NCBI GenBank assembly: GCA_019114465.1
Contig: DXFM01000027.1
Span: forward strand, 79,445-143,444
DNA length: 64,000 nt
Origin: Candidatus Lachnoclostridium avicola
Lineage (GTDB): Bacteria > Bacillota > Clostridia > Lachnospirales > Lachnospiraceae
Direction: 5' to 3'
Shown here: positions 60,076-64,000 of the stretch, in pieces
Numbering within the stretch: position 1 is the stretch's first letter
Layout: each line of letters opens with the position of its first letter
Notes under the pieces: model-generated
The model's database searches: none
What the model saw: only the letters and a program-made list of their open reading frames with translations
What the model was told of the DNA's origin: nothing
Translations under genes and position numbers: made by a program

Positions 60076-60726
60076 TTGAAGATACAGTACAGGCTGATTC
60101 TGGCCGGGATGCTGCTTCTGATGCCGGCGCAGACCCTGACGGTCTACGCCGGTTCCCTGAATGGGAATGAACAGGAGCTGCTGGGAGTGATCAGCGGAAC
60201 AGAAACTTACAACGGTCAGACATATCGGGTGAAAGAAGAGTATATCGCCCAGGCCCGGGCCTATTTTCTGCAGGATGATGTGGACATCACCGACGAGCAG
60301 AAGCAGGAAGCCCTTCAGACCATGTATGGGAGCATTGCCCAGGGAGTGGCAGAGGGTTATCTGGAACCAGTGGGAGGAAGCGGAACCGCCTATGAGGGAG
60401 GAAGCGGTTCCGGTTCTGCCCAGAACGGTGGAGAAGAGGCGGAGAAAGGCGGGGCAGAGGGAGAAAACGGAACTGCGGAGTCCGAGGAGACAGAACCTGA
60501 GACCACCCTGGCGCCGGTGATACTGGCGCTGGAACAGATCCAGGAGACAGAACCGAAGGATTCCATCCGGGATTTCCCCCTGGAAGAGATTCGAGTGGAT
60601 TATCCGTCCGGACTTCTGGCTGCGGCGGAGACGGCTGCCGGCGTGTGCCTCGCCGTCACTGCCGGTGTGGCCGCCCGTCTGGGACTGTTTCACCATCATC
60701 ATTCGAAGAAGGGGAGACGGAGATGA
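60076..60726 (+). CDS. Secreted or membrane-anchored protein of unknown function
   Basis: A 216-residue product with a signal peptide (about 1-26), a small globular region (~30-95), a low-complexity Gly/Ser/Glu stretch (~100-150) and a C-terminal membrane helix (~183-203) followed by a basic, His-rich tail (FHHHHSKKGRRR). The tail resembles a sorting signal without an LPXTG motif. It starts at TTG 60076 after AGGAGAC, 20 bases behind the wall-binding gene. It is not recognised as a known family. It sits in the polysaccharide operon and overlaps the next gene by four bases. Confidence 0.7.
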   Translation: MKIQYRLILAGMLLLMPAQTLTVYAGSLNGNEQELLGVISGTETYNGQTYRVKEEYIAQARAYFLQDDVDITDEQKQEALQTMYGSIAQGVAEGYLEPVGGSGTAYEGGSGSGSAQNGGEEAEKGGAEGENGTAESEETEPETTLAPVILALEQIQETEPKDSIRDFPLEEIRVDYPSGLLAAAETAAGVCLAVTAGVAARLGLFHHHHSKKGRRR

Positions 60727-61523
60727 CGGGAAAGAGAAAACAGCGAAAGATCTGTGACTGGATTTTGGCGGCGGTGATTGCAGCCGCTGTCTGGGGACTG
60801 ATGGTGACCGGGCTGTTCAGTATGGGGATTTACCGTACAGAACGGCTGAATGAATGGATCTCTGAGAGCGGTTATCTGGAAGAACGATATACGGCTTTTG
60901 AGCAGAAAGTGAGAGAGACGCTGGCGGAAGCCGGCCTTCCGGAAGATCTGCTGAAAGGGGAAGAATTTCACGACCGTTTTCTGACGGATCTGAAGAAACA
61001 GATTCTGGGAAATGCTTCCCAGACGCCGGAGACATGGTTTGGAAGTCTGGCGGAAGAACGGATCGGGGAGTATCTCCTGGATCTGAACGTATATACCACA
61101 GAGCTGTCTGACGAAGGGGTGTTTGCTCTTGCGAATAATCTCCAGAGTATCGAAAGAGTCTATACGGAGATTCCGGAAATAGGGACATGGAGAGAATGGC
61201 AGACTGATGTGCTGAAGAACGGCAGGTCCCTGGCGCTGGCGTCAGGAATTATTCTGCTGGCAGCCCTGGCAGTGGCTGTGGGGATTCAGCACCGAAAATC
61301 GCGGGTTCTGGACATTGGAGGAGTGGGCGGACTATCTGGATCCATCCTCCTGGCGGCATCTGCGGCTGTCTTTCTGGTCCTGAGAGGTCCCTCAGACAGC
61401 GAGATAGCGGATATTTTTTGGAAGGAAACAGTGAAATTGGCGGCGTCTATGAGCGCAGCAGGTGCGGGAGTGTCTGTGTGCCTGTGGATGACCGGCAGGC
61501 TTTGCCGAAGGGTAAAGAGATAG
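60723..61523 (+). CDS. Membrane protein of unknown function
   Basis: A 266-residue protein: one membrane helix near the N-terminus (~12-34), an extracytoplasmic domain of ~130 residues that is acidic and helical (YLEERYTAFEQKVRETLAE), then three membrane helices (about 170-190, 200-222, 240-260). ATG 60723 overlaps the upstream stop (ATGA). The layout hints at a sensor or polymerase accessory, but I do not recognise a family. Its place between a secreted protein and a sugar transferase suggests a role in polysaccharide export or assembly. Confidence 0.7.
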   Translation: MTGKRKQRKICDWILAAVIAAAVWGLMVTGLFSMGIYRTERLNEWISESGYLEERYTAFEQKVRETLAEAGLPEDLLKGEEFHDRFLTDLKKQILGNASQTPETWFGSLAEERIGEYLLDLNVYTTELSDEGVFALANNLQSIERVYTEIPEIGTWREWQTDVLKNGRSLALASGIILLAALAVAVGIQHRKSRVLDIGGVGGLSGSILLAASAAVFLVLRGPSDSEIADIFWKETVKLAASMSAAGAGVSVCLWMTGRLCRRVKR

Positions 61524-61549
61524 ATTAGTTACAAAAGGGATCAGGGAAT

Positions 61550-61840
61550 ATGAAAAAGAAAGTACGTAAGTGGTTGGTAATTGCAGCGGTATTGGCTATG
61601 GTCTTTGCCGGGGCGGAGATCGGAAGAAGTGTTCAGGCAAATGTGAGCGAGCCGGTGAGCGCAAATGTGATCGCCGGCATCGGAGGCCATCAGGATGGGG
61701 TCTTCCACCTGGATATAGTGGTGTGGGAGCTGCTGATGATTGGGGGAGGATACCTGATCTGGGCGGCTGTGTCCTGGGAGGACAGGAAAAAACAGAATTA
61801 CCGGAAAGCGGAGAAAAACGGATATGTTACTCAGGAATAG
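61550..61840 (+). CDS. Small two-pass membrane protein of unknown function
   Basis: A 96-residue protein with a signal-anchor (about 8-25, VIAAVLAMVFAGAEIGRSV), a Gly-rich extracytoplasmic segment, and a second helix (~56-76, IVVWELLMIGGGYLIWAAVSW). The basic tail is KKQNYRKAEKNGY. Start ATG 61550 follows GATCAGGGAAT, a weak ribosome site. It overlaps the sugar transferase gene by 17 bases, so the two are coupled. Confidence 0.65.
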   Translation: MKKKVRKWLVIAAVLAMVFAGAEIGRSVQANVSEPVSANVIAGIGGHQDGVFHLDIVVWELLMIGGGYLIWAAVSWEDRKKQNYRKAEKNGYVTQE

Positions 61841-63260
61841 AAATTTTTACGTGTTTGCAGATCTTGGGGCAGTTATCCTTTCCTTCTTTCTGACAGCGCT
61901 GGCCCGTTACGCATCCTTCACAGGCTCCCGGCTGGCGTTTGGAAATCTTTCCGGCTGCGGCCTGCTGGTGTCCGCTTACGTTCTGGTAATCCTGTTTTAC
62001 CAGCCGAAAAGGAAAATCGGAGAGCGGGGAAGATGGAATGAATTGCAGAACGTCATGCTGATCAATCTGTTCATGGCGATGGCGGTATCCATGGCGTTGT
62101 ACCTGGGAGATCCCAGCATGGCGTTTCCCCGTTCTTTTTACGCACTTTTTTTCCTGTTTGACTGCCTGATCATGTATCTGGAACGGCTGTACATCCGCAG
62201 CGGACTGCGGGCTTACTATGACAATCGGGAGAACCGGAAAAAGGTGCTGGTGTGCGCCAACGGATCCAATGTGAGGAAGGTCATCCGGAAGCTGAAACAA
62301 TCCGGCCTTTATGACCGGGAAATCGTGGGAGTGGCAGTGTTCGGGCCAACCACAGGACCCCAGGATCCGGTGGAAATCGGCATGTACGAGATTCATCAGG
62401 GAGAAAAAGGACCGGAGCCGGCCCACAGCGCTCAGACGCTGGAAGAGTACGCGAAGAAAAATGCAGTGGATGAAGCTCTCCTCAGCCTGCCGGATTACGA
62501 TAAAAATCGTTTGGAAGAGCTGATCCATTATTTTGAGACCATGGGAATCAATGTCCATGTGACCATCAATACCTTTGGTCTGACAGAGAAGGAAAAGCTG
62601 GTGGAAAACTTTGGAGTGTACCACGTGCTGACCTATGCGCCGCGGGTATTTGACCCTACGGAGCTGATCGCAAAGCGGGCCATGGACATTCTGGGCGCTA
62701 TTGTGGGGCTGATCCTCACCGGCCTTTTAAGCATCGTGGTGGTGCCCCTTATCTATCTGGAGTCTCCGGGGCCGGTGATTTTTAAGCAGACGCGGATCGG
62801 CTTAAACGGCAGACGGTTCCGGATTTACAAATTCCGGTCCATGTATATGGACGCGGAGGAGCGGAAAAAAGAACTGATGGCTAAAAACGAGATGAACGGC
62901 CTGATGTTCAAGATGAAAGATGACCCGAGAATCACCAAAATCGGCAAGTTTATCCGAAAAACCAGCATTGACGAATTCCCCCAGTTCTTAAACGTGCTGA
63001 AAGGCGAGATGAGCCTGGTGGGCACCCGCCCGCCGACAGAGGATGAATTCCTGCAGTACGAAGAGCGTCACAAACGCCGCCTGAGCCTGAAACCGGGCAT
63101 CACCGGCCTGTGGCAGGTGAGCGGCCGCAGCGACATCCAGGACTTTGAGGATGTGGTGAAGCTGGATTGCGAGTACATCGACAACTGGTCCCTGGGCCTG
63201 GATATTAAGATCCTGATCCAGACGGTGCTGGTGGTGCTGGGGAAGAGGGGCGCGGAGTAG
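61824..63260 (+). CDS. Polyprenyl-phosphate sugar phosphotransferase (WcaJ/CpsE-like)
   Basis: A 478-residue initiating glycosyltransferase. The N-terminus has four to five membrane helices (~10-115), a CoA-binding-like middle domain follows (VCANGSNVRKVIRKLKQSG), and another helix (~290-312) leads to the catalytic bacterial-sugar-transferase domain (FRIYKFRSMYMDAEERK, SIDEFPQFLNVLKGEMSLVGTRPP, LKPGITGLWQVSGRSD). It moves a sugar-phosphate from a nucleotide sugar to undecaprenyl phosphate, starting the repeat unit. Later glycosyltransferases would be expected downstream, but the following 720 bases contain none. Confidence 0.92.
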   Translation: MLLRNRNFYVFADLGAVILSFFLTALARYASFTGSRLAFGNLSGCGLLVSAYVLVILFYQPKRKIGERGRWNELQNVMLINLFMAMAVSMALYLGDPSMAFPRSFYALFFLFDCLIMYLERLYIRSGLRAYYDNRENRKKVLVCANGSNVRKVIRKLKQSGLYDREIVGVAVFGPTTGPQDPVEIGMYEIHQGEKGPEPAHSAQTLEEYAKKNAVDEALLSLPDYDKNRLEELIHYFETMGINVHVTINTFGLTEKEKLVENFGVYHVLTYAPRVFDPTELIAKRAMDILGAIVGLILTGLLSIVVVPLIYLESPGPVIFKQTRIGLNGRRFRIYKFRSMYMDAEERKKELMAKNEMNGLMFKMKDDPRITKIGKFIRKTSIDEFPQFLNVLKGEMSLVGTRPPTEDEFLQYEERHKRRLSLKPGITGLWQVSGRSDIQDFEDVVKLDCEYIDNWSLGLDIKILIQTVLVVLGKRGAE

Positions 63261-63397
63261 AGAGTCTAAAATGCTGTATGGTAATGTCTGCCCTAAATTT
63301 TTAGTGGCTTAGAAATGGGCTATTATGACCGCTTCCTACATCAAAAGTGGCTGAATTAGGTGTTTTTGTGTAGAAGCGTTTGTATAGTGATTTCTTC

Positions 63398-63545
63398 ATT
63401 ATAAAGCGAAAGTCGGATGGAACAGGCAGGGTGGCTACCTATTATAAAGCGAAAGTGGGGAGTTTGGCTTGGCTTGAGAAACATGAAATTATTCATTTTG
63501 GATAGATGGATGTGAATAATGATGAGGTCATTATAAAGCAAAAGT
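63398..63545. repeat. Three copies of ATTATAAAGCRAAAGT
   Basis: Copies at 63398-63413, 63441-63456 and 63530-63545 (the last with A for G at one position), spaced 43 and 89 bases, all in the same direction. The opposite strand of each copy contains TATAAT. They are embedded in unrelated sequence. Confidence 0.8.
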
Positions 63546-63879
63546 CATGACATGAAGAATGACGTCCACACCGCTGAAAGCCGGATAAATCAAGGATTTT
63601 CGAGAAATGTCTGTTACATGGTGACCGGACTGCCCAAATGATATTAGCTGGATAAAAATTGTCGTTTTCAGATTGCTATGTATAAAGTGTGTTTACTCAA
63701 ATGGGATTATTGAAGGCAATAAAGTATTCAATGTTTGAGGTGTCTGACCTAAATGGAATAGTTGTTGGTTATGAACCTGAAATGAACATTTCAGGGGCTG
63801 ATTTAACAAGATTTTGTACTGCGTTAATCGGGGCAGACATGACCTGAAAAAACTAAATGGATTGCTTTAGCTGATAGGG

Positions 63880-63932
63880 CACTGTGGAGATCATGAAGAT
63901 GTTATGAATACTCGAATGTATTTTCCACAGTG
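63880..63932. repeat. Inverted repeat before the last gene start
   Basis: CACTGTGGA (63880-63888) and TCCACAGTG (63924-63932), 9 bp perfect, with a 35-base loop. No T-run follows. It could be an operator or structured leader of the gene starting at 63987. Confidence 0.5.
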
Positions 63933-63986
63933 ATTTCGATCATAGAAAATATTCCGGTGCTGCCGGATGGAAAGAGGAAACACGTT

Positions 63987-64000
63987 ATGGATAAGAAGTA
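63987..64000 (+). CDS. Start of a gene running off the window
   Basis: ATG 63987 opens MDKK- and is preceded by AAAGAGGAAAC. Only four and a half codons are visible, so nothing can be said about the product. Confidence 0.4.

Larger units (their letters stand above)
63261..63986. other. 726-base region without a convincing gene; short repeats
   Basis: This AT-rich stretch after the sugar transferase has stops in all frames at short intervals. It carries three 16-base direct repeats, an inverted repeat near its end, and a 48-codon ORF without a ribosome site (63701-63847) that I do not call. No obvious terminator for the polysaccharide operon was found. Confidence 0.7.

Noticed and set aside
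63398-63545. CRISPR array
   Set aside because: The three repeats are only 16 bases, spacers are 27 and 73 bases, and no cas genes are present.
63701-63847. 48-codon ORF (MGLLKAIKYSMFEVSD...)
   Set aside because: It has no ribosome site or neighbours and the region is full of stops; possibly a gene remnant but not supportable.

Overview
The window looks like a chromosome segment of a spore-forming member of the Lachnospiraceae (Clostridia). The evidence is a spoIIA (anti-sigma/sigF) operon followed directly by a spoVA operon, two T-box leaders on aminoacyl-tRNA synthetase genes, a c-di-AMP (ydaO-type) riboswitch, Gram-positive promoters and Shine-Dalgarno sites, a class A PBP without outer-membrane genes, and a CpsB/CpsD-type exopolysaccharide locus. 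Most of the sequence is GC-rich housekeeping DNA; two stretches (about 8.2-12.1 kb and 53.0-55.9 kb) are visibly AT-richer and hold accessory genes.

Layout. 1-7.8 kb: end of a metallophosphoesterase, YibE/F membrane protein, Fe-S aldo/keto reductase, carboxymuconolactone-decarboxylase-family protein, aconitase with a tiny membrane ORF behind it, a modular hairpin repeat, a LysR regulator and an ACT-domain protein. 7.9-12.4 kb: a decayed accessory patch with an orphan DinJ/RelB antitoxin, a cupin scrap, a broken AEP-TOTE primase/helicase/PLD gene, an intact AbiE-like regulator plus nucleotidyltransferase pair, and a deleted cupin gene. 12.4-18.1 kb: GNAT, hybrid-cluster protein (hcp), then a c-di-AMP riboswitch that controls an Opu-type osmolyte transporter whose ATPase carries CBS domains, and a FeoA-like protein. 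18.1-24.5 kb: a T-box-led operon NUDIX-DUF6472-valS, then an SLC13-like permease and an alpha/beta hydrolase. 24.7-32.8 kb: the complete arginine operon argGHCJBDF behind a promoter overlapped by ARG-box-like sites.

32.8-39.3 kb: a CNNM/CBS/CorC-type transporter on the minus strand whose leader contains a promoter, an acidic 26-codon leader ORF and a terminator that overlaps the end of that ORF; then a PatB/MalY aminotransferase, a redoxin, folC, a 45-aa protein and a TPR membrane protein. 39.4-44.2 kb: spoIIAA-spoIIAB-sigF, then, after a sigma-G/F-like promoter, a 51-aa membrane protein and spoVAA-AB-AC-AD-AE. 44.2-52.4 kb: NimA-like flavin protein, PBP1A, YigZ, typA/bipA with a leader terminator, a tryptophan T-box with trpS, and a CsoR-type regulator.

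52.5-55.7 kb: tRNA genes Pro-Glu-Thr-Pro-Glu (the Pro-Glu pair duplicated), followed on the minus strand by an S8 serine protease and AAA ATPase pair matching the IetAS type of defence system. 55.9-63.3 kb: a serine recombinase, a short segment bounded by inverted repeats that contains a promoter, and the exopolysaccharide operon (CpsB-like phosphatase, Wzz-like protein, CpsD-like kinase, cell-wall-binding protein, three unknown secreted/membrane proteins, sugar transferase). This arrangement suggests that the polysaccharide may be phase-variable. The last 740 bases carry short direct repeats and only the first codons of another gene.

All calls come from reading the sequence and the supplied ORF track; no database search was run.
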